Positions 35,074 to 44,580 of a DNA stretch of 64,000 nt are shown one piece after another. The position numbers and the translations under genes were made by a program. Under the pieces are notes generated by a model that had not been told where the DNA came from, did not search any database, and worked only from the letters and a program-made list of their open reading frames with translations. This stretch comes from an uncultured SAR86 cluster bacterium (GTDB taxonomy: Bacteria > Pseudomonadota > Gammaproteobacteria > Magnimaribacterales > AG-339-G14). Each line of letters begins with the position of its first letter. The first letter of the stretch is position 1. The DNA lies in assembly GCA_902616715.1 (NCBI GenBank), contig CACMTR010000003.1, positions 80,302 to 144,301 of the forward strand, given 5' to 3'.

Positions 35074-36453
35074 ATGAGAAAAGTATTTGATCAGCCTTCA
35101 TCAGTAGAAGCAGAAAAAGCTGTTTTGGGTGGATTATTACTGGAGCCAGAATTGTGGGATACGGTTTCTGTTTCAGTGGATGAGGAAGATTTTGTTTTAT
35201 TAGAACATCAGCTCATTTACAGAGCAATAAGGCGATTAAGAGATCATGGAAATGAGTTAGACACTGTGACTTTAATAGAGTCCTTAACCAACGATCCAGA
35301 TATATCTTCCGTCACGAATTTCAATCAAAACGACTATATTAAACAACTAGCTTCCGATACTCCTGGGACTGCAAATTTTATCAATTACACCGATATTGTT
35401 AAACAGACTTCAAATTTAAGAAAGTTAATTTCTACAGCATCGGATATCTCAAGTATCGCAAAAGAATCAGATTCGTTTGAAATTGAAGATACTTTTAGTC
35501 AGGCAGAAAGTAAATTGATTAATCTTAGGGATTCTATCGATCGAAAGAAAGGACCAACTCTTGCGAAAGATTTAATAAAACCTGTTTATGACAATATTGA
35601 AGAAAATATAAATTCAACAACCCCATTAATTGGCCATTCAACAGGATTTAGAGATTTAGATAAATTAACACTAGGTCTTCAGGATGGAGATTTAATATTA
35701 GTAGCTGGAAGACCAAGCATGGGAAAAACTGCCTTTGGGTTGAGTATTGCAGCAAATTTTATTGAAAATAACATTCCAGCAGTATTTTACAGCTTAGAAA
35801 TGTCATCTAGGTCAGTAATGTACAGACTTATTTCCATTTTATCTAAAGTAGAATTAAAAAAAATATTCCAAGCCAAAGAGCTTACAGACTCAGATTTTGA
35901 AAAAATAGGCAAGGCAGTTGAACTGCTAGAAAAAAGTAATTTTTTTATAGATGATACTTCAGCTCTTAGTCCTTCAGAAATTCTTTCTAGATCTAGAAAG
36001 CTTAAAAGAGAGCATCCTGAGTTAGGCTTGATTGTTTTAGATTACCTTCAGTTGATGAAGGCAGATATAAGCAACCCCAGTAGGGTTAATGAAATGAGTG
36101 AAATATCAAGAGCAACCAAAGCCTTAGCAAAAGAATTGGATGTTCCAGTTATTGCTTTATCACAATTGAACAGAGCCTCAGAAACTAGAACAAACAAAAT
36201 GCCTATAATGGCCGATTTAAGAGACTCAGGAGCCTTAGAACAAGATGCAGATTTAGTTGTTTTCCCCTTTAGACCAGAATTTCATGAGCCAACTCCTGAA
36301 AATAAAGGAATTGCCAAGGTTATAGTTGCTAAACATAGAAATGGCGAAACTGGTGATGTACTTCTTCATTGGGCTGCTAGATATACTTCTTTTGAAGATC
36401 TTGCTTTAAACGATCCTGCATATGATAACCCCTCATTTAATAATCAAAATTGA
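35074..36453 (+). CDS. dnaB: Replicative DNA helicase DnaB
   Basis: Hexameric ring helicase at the replication fork. The 459-aa product has the N-terminal domain (PSSVEAEKAVLGGLLLEPELWD), the linker, and a RecA-like motor with Walker A AGRPSMGKTAFGL near 210, FYSLEMSS, Walker B LIVLDYLQLM near 320, and the DLRDSGALEQDADLV block near 385. rplI-dnaB-alr is conserved in gammaproteobacteria. Its stop overlaps the TTG start of alr. Confidence 0.98.
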   Translation: MRKVFDQPSSVEAEKAVLGGLLLEPELWDTVSVSVDEEDFVLLEHQLIYRAIRRLRDHGNELDTVTLIESLTNDPDISSVTNFNQNDYIKQLASDTPGTANFINYTDIVKQTSNLRKLISTASDISSIAKESDSFEIEDTFSQAESKLINLRDSIDRKKGPTLAKDLIKPVYDNIEENINSTTPLIGHSTGFRDLDKLTLGLQDGDLILVAGRPSMGKTAFGLSIAANFIENNIPAVFYSLEMSSRSVMYRLISILSKVELKKIFQAKELTDSDFEKIGKAVELLEKSNFFIDDTSALSPSEILSRSRKLKREHPELGLIVLDYLQLMKADISNPSRVNEMSEISRATKALAKELDVPVIALSQLNRASETRTNKMPIMADLRDSGALEQDADLVVFPFRPEFHEPTPENKGIAKVIVAKHRNGETGDVLLHWAARYTSFEDLALNDPAYDNPSFNNQN

Positions 36454-37544
36454 GTCGTCCAACTATTGCTGAAGTAAATCTTTCAGCATTAAATAAAAAC
36501 GTAAGAAAATTAAAAAAACTTACTAATTCTAAGATTTACCCAGTGGTAAAAGCCGATGCTTATGGTCACGGTTTGAAAATGGTAGTTGAAAGTATTGATC
36601 CATTAATTTCAGGATATTGTGTTGCAACATTTGAAGAATCTTTAGAATTAAGAAAAATTACAAAGAAAAATATTGTATGCATGGAAGGACCTTACGATTA
36701 TTCCGAATTAAAAATTTTTGAAAAACTTAATATTGATTATGTCATTCACTCTTTTAGACAAATTTCTTTTTTAGAAAATCTGAGAAATCTAAAAGTAATT
36801 GGCAAAAATAAAATATGGTTAAAAATAGACACCGGAATGAATAGGTTAGGATTCAAGGAAAATGAAATTTTAGAGGCCTTTTCTAAAATAAATTCGACAA
36901 AAAAAAGTTTGGTTTTGATGAGCCATCTCTCATCTTCTTTGTCTAATAAGAATTCGAGGTTAATCACAAATAGTCAAATAAAAATGTTTAAAAAATTTGA
37001 GTTAAAGCTAAAGAAAAAAAAGCCAAATTTGATTTCAAGCCTTTGTAATTCAGGAGGGTTAATCAATTTCAAAAGATCTCATAATGACATTTCAAGACCA
37101 GGAATAAGTATTTTCGGAAGTAAAGCCGATGACGAGAAATCTGAAATAGATTTAGAGCAAGTAATGACTTTGAAATCCAAATTTATAAGCATAAAAAAAA
37201 TTAATAAAGGAGATAGGGTAGGATACGGGGGAACTTGGAAGGCAAAAAAAGAAACAGTCATTGGAATTTTACCCATAGGATATGCCGATGGCTATTTAAC
37301 AGGAATGGGAAATTCTGCTTATGTTCTCGTTGAAGGTGTAAAAGCAAAAGTTATTGGCCGAGTTTCAATGGATTTAACTGCAGTAGACCTTAGTAATTGT
37401 AAAAATCCAGATTATGACTCTGATGTCGTATTATGGGGAAATAATTTAAAGATCGACAAAGTCTCTAAGTTTGCAAATTCTATACCTTACGTGTTGATGA
37501 CCTCAGTTTCTACGAGGGTTAAACGAGAATACGTATTTAAATAA
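36450..37544 (+). CDS. alr: Alanine racemase
   Basis: PLP enzyme giving D-Ala for peptidoglycan (ddl, murF are upstream in this window). The 364-aa product starts at TTG overlapping the dnaB stop. PLP-binding Lys34 lies in YPVVKADAYGHG, the substrate site GMNRLGF is near 130, and the PVGYADG-like ILPIGYADGY with RVSMDLTAVDL are near 275-310. Family length. Confidence 0.97.
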   Translation: MSRPTIAEVNLSALNKNVRKLKKLTNSKIYPVVKADAYGHGLKMVVESIDPLISGYCVATFEESLELRKITKKNIVCMEGPYDYSELKIFEKLNIDYVIHSFRQISFLENLRNLKVIGKNKIWLKIDTGMNRLGFKENEILEAFSKINSTKKSLVLMSHLSSSLSNKNSRLITNSQIKMFKKFELKLKKKKPNLISSLCNSGGLINFKRSHNDISRPGISIFGSKADDEKSEIDLEQVMTLKSKFISIKKINKGDRVGYGGTWKAKKETVIGILPIGYADGYLTGMGNSAYVLVEGVKAKVIGRVSMDLTAVDLSNCKNPDYDSDVVLWGNNLKIDKVSKFANSIPYVLMTSVSTRVKREYVFK

Positions 37545-37613
37545 CCTTATTTTTAAAAATTATAAAATTAAAAAAGTTATTTACATTCTTTTGTTATAAC
37601 AGATAATTGTTAG

Positions 37614-38702
37614 ATGAAAATTAATTACTTGCAAGAAACTCCCAGGAAACTTAAAGAATTTCCAGTAGAAAACGAACTTAATTTATCAGAGCAAGAAGTA
37701 ACTGATGTCGCAGAAATATTCAGCACGCCTTTGACCGGTTCTTATAATTGGGATTACACAGTTCAAGATAATAGAATTAAGAAACTTTATGAACTCGGAA
37801 AAGAACTTAACTGGAATGTAGAAAAGGATATTGATTGGAACAGACCTCTACCTGAAAGAGAAGAAACTCCTCCCGAGATATTTTGGGATCAATATGAGCC
37901 GTACCAGAAATTATCTAATGAAGATAAATTCGAATTCTTAAGACACAGAGCTTCATGGTCTTTAAGTCAGTTCCTTCATGGAGAACAAGGCGCATTATTG
38001 GTTGCATCTCAATTGGTGTCTTGCGCGCCAACATTTAATGCCAAATTATATGCTGCATCTCAAACTTTTGATGAGGCAAGACACGTAGAAGCATTTAATA
38101 AATATCTTCAGACTCGACAAAAACTAATGTATCCAGTTGGTTCGGGCTTAAAATCATTATTAGATAAGATTCTCACAGATCCTAGATGGGACTTAAAATT
38201 CATAGGCATGCAGATTATTATTGAGGGACTTGCTCTTGCTGCATTCAACTTAGCAAAACAAACTTCAAATGATCCAGTTTTTAGAGATATGCTTTACCTA
38301 ATTATTAGAGATGAAGCTAGACATGTTACTTTTGGTGTAAATTATCTTGAAGAATATCTTAAAAATTTATCTCAAGAAGAGCTTGAAGAAAGAGCTATGT
38401 TTGCTTATGAAGCATGTGTCGTTATGAGAGGGAGATTATTATCCGCAGAAGTATACGAAAAGTTTGGATGGGATGTAGAGGATGCCCTTGAATTTCAATC
38501 AAAAACAGATGTAACCAATAATTTCCAACATCTTTTATTTACAAGAGTTGTACCTAATTTATCTAGAATTGGTTTAATTACTGAAAAAGTAAGACCTTTA
38601 TATGATGAACTAGGCGTTCTGGATTATGAAAGCTGGCCAACCGATGGTGATATTGATTGGGCCTCTTTAAAGCAACCTTTAGATTTATCTGAATCTGCAT
38701 AA
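37614..38702 (+). CDS. Diiron ferritin-like protein, probable oxidase/oxygenase of unknown substrate
   Basis: 362-aa soluble protein with the full ligand set of a carboxylate-bridged diiron centre in a four-helix bundle: Glu124 (HGEQ), Glu154 and His157 (DEARH), Glu204 (IIEG), Glu234 and His237 (again DEARH). The doubled ExxH pattern resembles ribonucleotide reductase R2-like and AurF-like oxygenases more than iron-storage ferritins. It stands alone between alr and pyrG, with its own 69-bp upstream gap containing TATAAC. No neighbouring reductase or ferredoxin gene suggests a substrate (the nearest ferredoxin is 47 kb coordinate 46902). Function not assigned. Confidence 0.75.
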   Translation: MKINYLQETPRKLKEFPVENELNLSEQEVTDVAEIFSTPLTGSYNWDYTVQDNRIKKLYELGKELNWNVEKDIDWNRPLPEREETPPEIFWDQYEPYQKLSNEDKFEFLRHRASWSLSQFLHGEQGALLVASQLVSCAPTFNAKLYAASQTFDEARHVEAFNKYLQTRQKLMYPVGSGLKSLLDKILTDPRWDLKFIGMQIIIEGLALAAFNLAKQTSNDPVFRDMLYLIIRDEARHVTFGVNYLEEYLKNLSQEELEERAMFAYEACVVMRGRLLSAEVYEKFGWDVEDALEFQSKTDVTNNFQHLLFTRVVPNLSRIGLITEKVRPLYDELGVLDYESWPTDGDIDWASLKQPLDLSESA

Positions 38703-38748
38703 AATTTATTTATTGAAGCACTAGCAATTATTTGCTAACCTGATATTC

Positions 38749-38770
38749 CATCTTGAGATAAAAAAGATGG
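38749..38770 (+). promoter_or_regulatory. Hairpin enclosing the pyrG start codon
   Basis: CCATCTT (38749-38755) can pair perfectly with AAGATGG (38764-38770) across an 8-nt loop. The ATG of pyrG (38767-38769) is in the 3' arm and the only Shine-Dalgarno-like bases (GAG) are in the loop. A second short repeat, TAGCAA/TTGCTA (38723-38738), lies just upstream. If formed in the mRNA the stem would hinder initiation. Could be chance in AT-rich DNA. Confidence 0.35.
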
Positions 38771-40386
38771 CATCTAATCCTAAATATTTATTCGTAACCG
38801 GTGGCGTAGTTTCATCACTCGGAAAGGGTATTTTCTCTGCTTCCCTTGGAGCAATACTTGAAAGTAGAGGTTTAAAAGTCACAATTCAAAAATTAGATCC
38901 TTATATAAATCTAGATCCTGGCACAATGTCTCCTTTTCAGCATGGTGAGGTTTTTGTTACTGAAGATGGATCTGAAACCGACTTAGATTTAGGACATTAT
39001 GAAAGGTTTCTAGATTCGAAAATGTCTAAATTAAATAATTTTACTGCTGGTCAAGTTTATGAACATGTCCTAAAAAGAGAAAGGAAAGGAGATTTTCTTG
39101 GATCTACTGTTCAAGTTATTCCTCACATAACTGACGAAATCAAAAAGAGAATTGTTAAATGTGCTAAAGGAAATGATATTGCGATAATTGAAGTAGGAGG
39201 AACAGTAGGAGATATTGAATCACAACCTTTTTTAGAGGCTATCAGACAAATGAAACTTGAATTAGGAAGCAATAGAGCTCTTTTTGCTCATTTGACATTA
39301 ATTCCCTTTTTGGCTTCATCTGGGGAGATAAAAACTAAGCCTACGCAACATTCAATTAAAAATTTATTATCCCATGGAATCCAAGCTGATTTATTAATTT
39401 GCAGATCTGAAAACCCCTTACAAAAATCAGATTCAAAAAAAATATCTTTATTTACTAATGTTGACGAAAAATGTGTGTTTTCAATTCCTGATGTAAATTC
39501 AATTCACTCAATACCTGAACTTTTAAATTCTCAAGGTCTTGATAAGCAGATAACTGAGAAGTTGAGACTTAAATCTAAACCAGCTAATTTAAACAGATGG
39601 AAGAAAGTTTCAAGATTAGAGAAAAATAGAAAAGGAATTACTAAAATAGCATTAGTTGGAAAATACACTGAGTTAGCTGACTCCTATAAATCAGTGAACG
39701 AAGCTCTTGTACATGCGGGAATTCATAATAAAACAGAAGTTGAAATAGAGTATTTCGACTCTCAAGATTTTAATAATGGCGTAACGAAATTTAGACCACA
39801 AGGAATTTTAATTCCTGGCGGATTTGGCGGCAGAGGAATTGATGGGATGATTAACGTTGCCAAATTTGCGAGAACGAAAAATATTCCATTCTTTGGTATT
39901 TGCTTAGGAATGCAAGTTGCTGTGATTGAATTTGCAAGAAACGTCTTAAAAATTTCAGCAAATAGTACAGAATTTGAGAAAACCACAAAACACCCTGTGA
40001 TTGCATTAATTACCGAATGGATGGATAAAAAAGGCTTAACACAGATTAGAAATGAAAATTCTGATAAGGGCGGAACTATGAGGCTTGGTAGTCAAGTATG
40101 TATTTTGGAAAAAAATAGCAAGATGTCAAAAATGTATGGTGGCAGAAAAATCTCAGAACGACATAGGCATAGATATGAATTTAACAGTAATTATTTAAGA
40201 AAAATAAAGTCGAAAGGAATGAACGTAGTTGGATTCTCAGAGGACAAAAACTTAGTAGAAGCCATTGAACTTAAGGGACACAAATGGTTTGTTGGGTGTC
40301 AGTTTCATCCCGAATTTACTTCAGATCCAAGAACAGGACATCCTTTATTTAATGGTTTTATTAGAGCTGCTAAAGTAACTAAATGA
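38767..40386 (+). CDS. pyrG: CTP synthase
   Basis: Makes CTP from UTP with glutamine as nitrogen source. The 539-aa product has the synthetase domain with [23 protein letters not shown] at the N-terminus and [30 protein letters not shown] in family form, then a class-I glutamine amidotransferase domain with catalytic Cys in FFGICLGMQ near 380 and His/Glu in QFHPEF near 515. Overlaps kdsA by 4 bp; pyrG-kdsA-eno is a standard order. Confidence 0.98.
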   Translation: MASNPKYLFVTGGVVSSLGKGIFSASLGAILESRGLKVTIQKLDPYINLDPGTMSPFQHGEVFVTEDGSETDLDLGHYERFLDSKMSKLNNFTAGQVYEHVLKRERKGDFLGSTVQVIPHITDEIKKRIVKCAKGNDIAIIEVGGTVGDIESQPFLEAIRQMKLELGSNRALFAHLTLIPFLASSGEIKTKPTQHSIKNLLSHGIQADLLICRSENPLQKSDSKKISLFTNVDEKCVFSIPDVNSIHSIPELLNSQGLDKQITEKLRLKSKPANLNRWKKVSRLEKNRKGITKIALVGKYTELADSYKSVNEALVHAGIHNKTEVEIEYFDSQDFNNGVTKFRPQGILIPGGFGGRGIDGMINVAKFARTKNIPFFGICLGMQVAVIEFARNVLKISANSTEFEKTTKHPVIALITEWMDKKGLTQIRNENSDKGGTMRLGSQVCILEKNSKMSKMYGGRKISERHRHRYEFNSNYLRKIKSKGMNVVGFSEDKNLVEAIELKGHKWFVGCQFHPEFTSDPRTGHPLFNGFIRAAKVTK

Positions 40387-41204
40387 AAAAGATTATTCTT
40401 GATGGATTAGAGATATCTAATGAAGATAAAATTTGTTTTTTTGCTGGCTTAAATATTTTAGAGACCGCTGAACAAACACTAGAGGTAGCTTTTAATTTAA
40501 GAGATATATGTAGCAGTCTTGAAAATCCTTTTATATTTAAAGCTTCTTTTGATAAGGCCAATAGATCTTCAATTAATTCTTATAGAGGACCTGGAATTAG
40601 CAATGCTATTGAAATTTTTAAAGAACTTAAAAAAGAAAATATTAAAATTGTTTCAGATGTGCACGAAATAGGTCAGATTTCATTATTTCAAGAATTTATC
40701 GACATTATTCAAATTCCGGCATTTTTGTGCCGTCAAACCGACTTGATTAAAGAAGCTTGTGAAACAAAAAAACCTATCAACATTAAAAAAGGTCAGTTTT
40801 TATCTCCAAATCAAATGATAAATATTGTAGAAAAATGCAGCGCATTCGGAAATGAAAATATTTTGCTCTGCGAGAGAGGCACTACTTTTGGATACAACAA
40901 TCTTATTGTTGATATGCTTGGGTTATCTGAAATGAAAAAAATAGGAAACCCAATTGTGTTTGATGTAACTCATTCTCTTCAGATTCCTGGAGGACAAGGA
41001 GATGCTGCTAGTGGGAGAGGAGAGCAAGCTTTAGATTTAGCTCTTTCAGGAGTGGCTCAGGGAATTGCAGCTTTATTTATAGAAACTCATCCTTCTCCAA
41101 AAGACGCAAAATGTGATGGACCATCTGCTACCAAATTAAGTGAAATGGCTAATATTTTAAAGAAGGTATCTGATTTAGATTCTTTTATTAAAACTCAAAA
41201 ATGA
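40383..41204 (+). CDS. kdsA: 3-deoxy-D-manno-octulosonate 8-phosphate synthase KdsA
   Basis: Condenses arabinose 5-phosphate (from KdsD) with PEP to Kdo-8-phosphate for LPS. The 273-aa length is typical. Blocks: [12 protein letters not shown], the [10 protein letters not shown] segment, [27 protein letters not shown]-like [28 protein letters not shown] and [18 protein letters not shown]. The Asn of the KANRSS motif suggests the metal-independent class. Coupled at both ends by 4-bp overlaps. Confidence 0.97.
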   Translation: MKKIILDGLEISNEDKICFFAGLNILETAEQTLEVAFNLRDICSSLENPFIFKASFDKANRSSINSYRGPGISNAIEIFKELKKENIKIVSDVHEIGQISLFQEFIDIIQIPAFLCRQTDLIKEACETKKPINIKKGQFLSPNQMINIVEKCSAFGNENILLCERGTTFGYNNLIVDMLGLSEMKKIGNPIVFDVTHSLQIPGGQGDAASGRGEQALDLALSGVAQGIAALFIETHPSPKDAKCDGPSATKLSEMANILKKVSDLDSFIKTQK

Positions 41205-42478
41205 AAATCAAGAAAATAAATTCTATTGAAATTTTAGATTCTAGAGGAACGCCTACTGTAATGACTTCAATTGAATTAGAAGATGGCACTATAGAATTCG
41301 GATACGTACCTTCAGGTGCTTCAACTGGCTCTAGAGAAGCTATTGAAAAAAGAGATGGAAAAGATAATTTTAATGGAAAAGGATTAGACTACACCATTAA
41401 AAATGCAGCAGAGAACTTATTTCCATCTCTCATAGGGTTTGATTTAGAAAGTCAATTGGATTTTGATACAAAATTAGTTGATCTAGATGGATCTGAAAAT
41501 AAAGAAAACTTTGGAGCAAATATTTTACTTTCATTATCGTTGGCGGCTTGTAAAGTATCGGCCTCCCTTTCAAAAAAACCCCTTTATTCACATATTAACG
41601 AACTAGCAAAATCTATTGGAATTGATGCGGAACTAAAGGCGCCGTTACCTATGATGAACATCTTAAATGGAGGAGCGCATGCTAACAATGGATTGGATTT
41701 TCAAGAATTTATGATTCAACCTTTTGGATTTAAAACCTTTAAAGAAAGTGTCATTTGTGGAGTAGAAGTTTTTCAAGAATTAAAAAAAAATCTAGCCAAA
41801 AAAGGTTTTTCGACTGCTGTAGGTGACGAGGGAGGATTTGCTCCAAATATAAATTCCTCAGAAGAAGCTTTAGATCTTATTTGTGAAGCTATTACTTCGT
41901 CTGGATATAAAGTGGGAGACGAAGTATCTTTTGCATTAGATTGCGCTTCAACAGAAATTTTTAATAACGATGTTTATGAACTTAATAAGAAAAAATTATC
42001 TTCTCACGATTTAATAAAATTTCTTAAATCATTAAAAGATAAGTTTCCAATCACATCAATTGAAGATGCTCTGGATGAAAATGATTGGAACGGTTGGGTT
42101 GATTTAACAAAAATCTTGGGTTCAGAAACTCAACTAGTAGGAGATGATTTATTTGTAACGAATAAAATTTTTTTAAATAAGGGCATCGAAATGAAAGCAG
42201 CAAATTCGGTTTTGATAAAAATCAATCAAATTGGAACCTTAAGCGAAACTCTTGAAACAATAAAGCTTGCTTTTGATAACAAATTTAAATGTATCATTTC
42301 TCATAGATCAGGTGAAACAGAGGATAACTTCATTGCTGATCTCGCAGTTGCAACTGGTGCTGGACAAATTAAAACTGGGGCGCCTTCAAGGTCAGACAGA
42401 ACCTCTAAATACAATCGATTGTTATTTATTGATTCAATAGAAAATCTTACTTTTGACGGAGAAAAAGAAATCAGATAA
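41201..42478 (+). CDS. eno: Enolase
   Basis: Interconverts 2-phosphoglycerate and PEP; in many bacteria it also joins the RNA degradosome. The 425-aa product has the N-terminal SIEILDSRGTPTV, VPSGASTGSREAIEKRDG, GDEGGFAPN near 208, SIEDALDENDW near 285, and the signature LIKINQIGTLSETL with SHRSGETED near 365. Overlaps kdsA; ftsB follows after 2 bp. Confidence 0.99.
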   Translation: MKIKKINSIEILDSRGTPTVMTSIELEDGTIEFGYVPSGASTGSREAIEKRDGKDNFNGKGLDYTIKNAAENLFPSLIGFDLESQLDFDTKLVDLDGSENKENFGANILLSLSLAACKVSASLSKKPLYSHINELAKSIGIDAELKAPLPMMNILNGGAHANNGLDFQEFMIQPFGFKTFKESVICGVEVFQELKKNLAKKGFSTAVGDEGGFAPNINSSEEALDLICEAITSSGYKVGDEVSFALDCASTEIFNNDVYELNKKKLSSHDLIKFLKSLKDKFPITSIEDALDENDWNGWVDLTKILGSETQLVGDDLFVTNKIFLNKGIEMKAANSVLIKINQIGTLSETLETIKLAFDNKFKCIISHRSGETEDNFIADLAVATGAGQIKTGAPSRSDRTSKYNRLLFIDSIENLTFDGEKEIR

Positions 42479-42480
42479 AA

Positions 42481-42714
42481 ATGATTTTTTCAAAAAAAAA
42501 CTTTGCACTATTTCTGCTTTTATCAATGACGATTATTTTTTTTTACTATACGATTGATATTTTCTCAGGCGATTATAGTTTTTCTGAGATAAGAAAGTTG
42601 AATGCCGACTTAGAAAATTTGAAAATTTCAAATGATCTTTTGGAGAACGAGAATAAAGTCTTATTTCAAGATTATGAAGAATTAAAAAAAGATAGGGATG
42701 CATTAAATGAGTGA
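42481..42714 (+). CDS. ftsB: Cell division protein FtsB
   Basis: Bitopic divisome protein that pairs with FtsL. The 77-aa product has one N-terminal membrane span (about 9-25) and a coiled coil (ADLENLKISNDLLENENKVLFQDYEELKK region, 38-70). Length is a little under the norm (about 90-100). Position between eno and ispD is highly conserved and supports the call. It overlaps ispD by 8 bp. Confidence 0.88.
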   Translation: MIFSKKNFALFLLLSMTIIFFYYTIDIFSGDYSFSEIRKLNADLENLKISNDLLENENKVLFQDYEELKKDRDALNE

Positions 42715-43420
42715 ACAATATCTTGCATTGATACCCGCAGCAGGAGTTGGATCAAGGGCCAAATTAAAAATGGCTAAACAATTCACTGCGATTGGCTCTA
42801 AAACAATTATCGAATACGCATTAGATCCTTTTTTGTTAGACGAAAACTGCAAAAAAATCTGTGTTGTAACACAAGAAGATAATGAAGCTTGGACATCTTT
42901 GTCTATTTCAGGGCACGAAAAGATTGTTTCTTGCATAGGTGGAGATACGAGAATGGAATCAGTCTTAAGAGGCTTGGAGTTGTTAATGGAATCAGAAGAC
43001 AAAGGTTCGTTAGTTGCAATCCATGATGCAGCAAGACCATGTTTATCTAATGAAGATTTAAAAAAAATAATTGATTTTGCTAATGAAGAAATGAAAGAGG
43101 AAGGTCAAGGTGTTTTTCTGGCTCACCAACCCTCTGAAAGTGTTAATCTGGGAGACAAAAATAAAGTTACTAAAAGTTTAGATCGTTCAAAAGTTTGGTT
43201 ATCAGCAACCCCACAAGTTTTTTTCTTAGAGGACATCCTCAAAGCATTGGAAAGTGCCAAAGAAGATGAAAAGTTTTTTTCTGATGAAGTTGGCGCAGCT
43301 TTCACCTTTTTTAAAAATACTATTAGTCCGTTGCTATCTGACCGAATGAATATAAAAGTTACTAAAAAAGAGGATTTAGTTCTCGTCGAACAATATCTCA
43401 AGCTATCTGGAAGAATATGA
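42707..43420 (+). CDS. ispD: 2-C-methyl-D-erythritol 4-phosphate cytidylyltransferase IspD
   Basis: Third step of the MEP isoprenoid pathway, supplying the undecaprenyl carrier used by MraY. The 237-aa product has ALIPAAGVGSRAKLKMAKQF (nucleotide-binding loop with the conserved Arg and Lys), GGDTRMESVLRGL, and VAIHDAARPCLS near 103. Partner ispF follows with a 4-bp overlap. Confidence 0.97.
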   Translation: MSEQYLALIPAAGVGSRAKLKMAKQFTAIGSKTIIEYALDPFLLDENCKKICVVTQEDNEAWTSLSISGHEKIVSCIGGDTRMESVLRGLELLMESEDKGSLVAIHDAARPCLSNEDLKKIIDFANEEMKEEGQGVFLAHQPSESVNLGDKNKVTKSLDRSKVWLSATPQVFFLEDILKALESAKEDEKFFSDEVGAAFTFFKNTISPLLSDRMNIKVTKKEDLVLVEQYLKLSGRI

Positions 43421-43896
43421 CGCATTTCAGAATTGGTAATGGCTTTGATGCTCATAAAATAAAAAAAGGCAATGGAATTACACTTGGTGGAATTTTTATT
43501 CCTTGCGATTACAGTTTAATAGCTCATTCGGATGGAGATATCATCTCTCACACCGTCTGCGATGCTTTATTAGGAGCGGCAAATTTAGGAGATATTGGAG
43601 TTCATTTTCCAAATACTAAAAAATTTAAAAATATTTCAGGAAAAGAAATGATTGAGTCAGTACTAGATAAACTCCAAAAACAAAATTATGAAATATCTAA
43701 CATTGATATAACTTATATCGGAGAAGTTCCAAGATTGAATAGCCATAAGCGCGAAATCATAAATTGTTTATCTAAATTTCTAAAAGTTGATGAAGAAAAA
43801 ATATCTTGTAAAGCAACAACTACAGATCAACTTGGATTTATGGGTAAAAAAGAAGGGGTAGCTTGTCTTGCAAATGTATTAATTTATAAAAATTAA
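43417..43896 (+). CDS. ispF: 2-C-methyl-D-erythritol 2,4-cyclodiphosphate synthase IspF
   Basis: Fifth step of the MEP pathway. The 159-aa product shows RIGNGFDAHK (metal-binding Asp and His), HSDGDIISHTVCDALLGAANLGDIGVHFP-type region in which both blocks are intact, and KATTTDQLGFMGKKEG near the end. Length standard. truD, which often follows, is absent; surE follows after 3 bp. Confidence 0.98.
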   Translation: MTHFRIGNGFDAHKIKKGNGITLGGIFIPCDYSLIAHSDGDIISHTVCDALLGAANLGDIGVHFPNTKKFKNISGKEMIESVLDKLQKQNYEISNIDITYIGEVPRLNSHKREIINCLSKFLKVDEEKISCKATTTDQLGFMGKKEGVACLANVLIYKN

Positions 43897-43899
43897 TTA

Positions 43900-44580
43900 A
43901 TGAATATTCTTTTGACTAATGACGATGGAATAGAACATCCAGGCATCCAAACACTTATCTCAAATCTTTCGGAAGAACATAATGTCTTTACAATGGCACC
44001 AGATAGAAATAGAAGTGGATTTGGAAGTGCTATAACTTTTTTAACAGAAACAAAAGCTAAAAAGATAAAAGAAAATATTTATAGTCTTGATGGAACTCCA
44101 GTCGATTGTGTAAAAAATGCTTTAGAATTTTATTGTCCATTTGAGCCTGATATTGTGGTTTCTGGAATAAATCCAGGACCAAATTTAGGGCCAGTTTTAT
44201 TATATTCTGGAACTGTAGGAGCAGCATTCGAAGGAAGAAATTTAAAATATCCTTCTATTGCTGTTTCTGTGGCTTCTTTTGAGATAACAGATTATGGTTT
44301 TGCGGCAAATATCGTAAAAGACATCTTAAATAAAATTAATAAATTAAATTTAGATTCATCTTCTATATTGAATCTTAATGTTCCTGACCATAAAAAGTTT
44401 AAAAATCCCTTATTAAAAGTAACAAAGACTTACCTAAATGAGCAAAATAGAGATGAAGGAGATTTTTTAGAAGATCAAAAATGTTTGGAAGAAGGATCTA
44501 TTTCTTTATCTCCAATTAAACTGGAAACAATTTCCAATGCTAATTTTAAAGACCTTACAGATTTTCTTGATGAGCTTTGA
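43900..44580 (+). CDS. surE: 5'-nucleotidase / survival protein SurE
   Basis: Metal-dependent phosphatase acting on nucleoside monophosphates. The 226-aa product has the diagnostic ILLTNDDGIEHPGI at the N-terminus with the paired metal-binding Asp residues, APDRNRSGFGSAIT, and SGINPGPNLGPVLLYSGTVGAAFEG near 88, seen here as consecutive blocks. It ends 11 bp inside the pcm start. Confidence 0.96.
   Translation: MNILLTNDDGIEHPGIQTLISNLSEEHNVFTMAPDRNRSGFGSAITFLTETKAKKIKENIYSLDGTPVDCVKNALEFYCPFEPDIVVSGINPGPNLGPVLLYSGTVGAAFEGRNLKYPSIAVSVASFEITDYGFAANIVKDILNKINKLNLDSSSILNLNVPDHKKFKNPLLKVTKTYLNEQNRDEGDFLEDQKCLEEGSISLSPIKLETISNANFKDLTDFLDEL

Noticed and set aside
38723-38738. TAGCAA/TTGCTA hairpin after the diiron gene as a terminator
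   Set aside because: Six-bp stem without GC richness and with no T-run after it.
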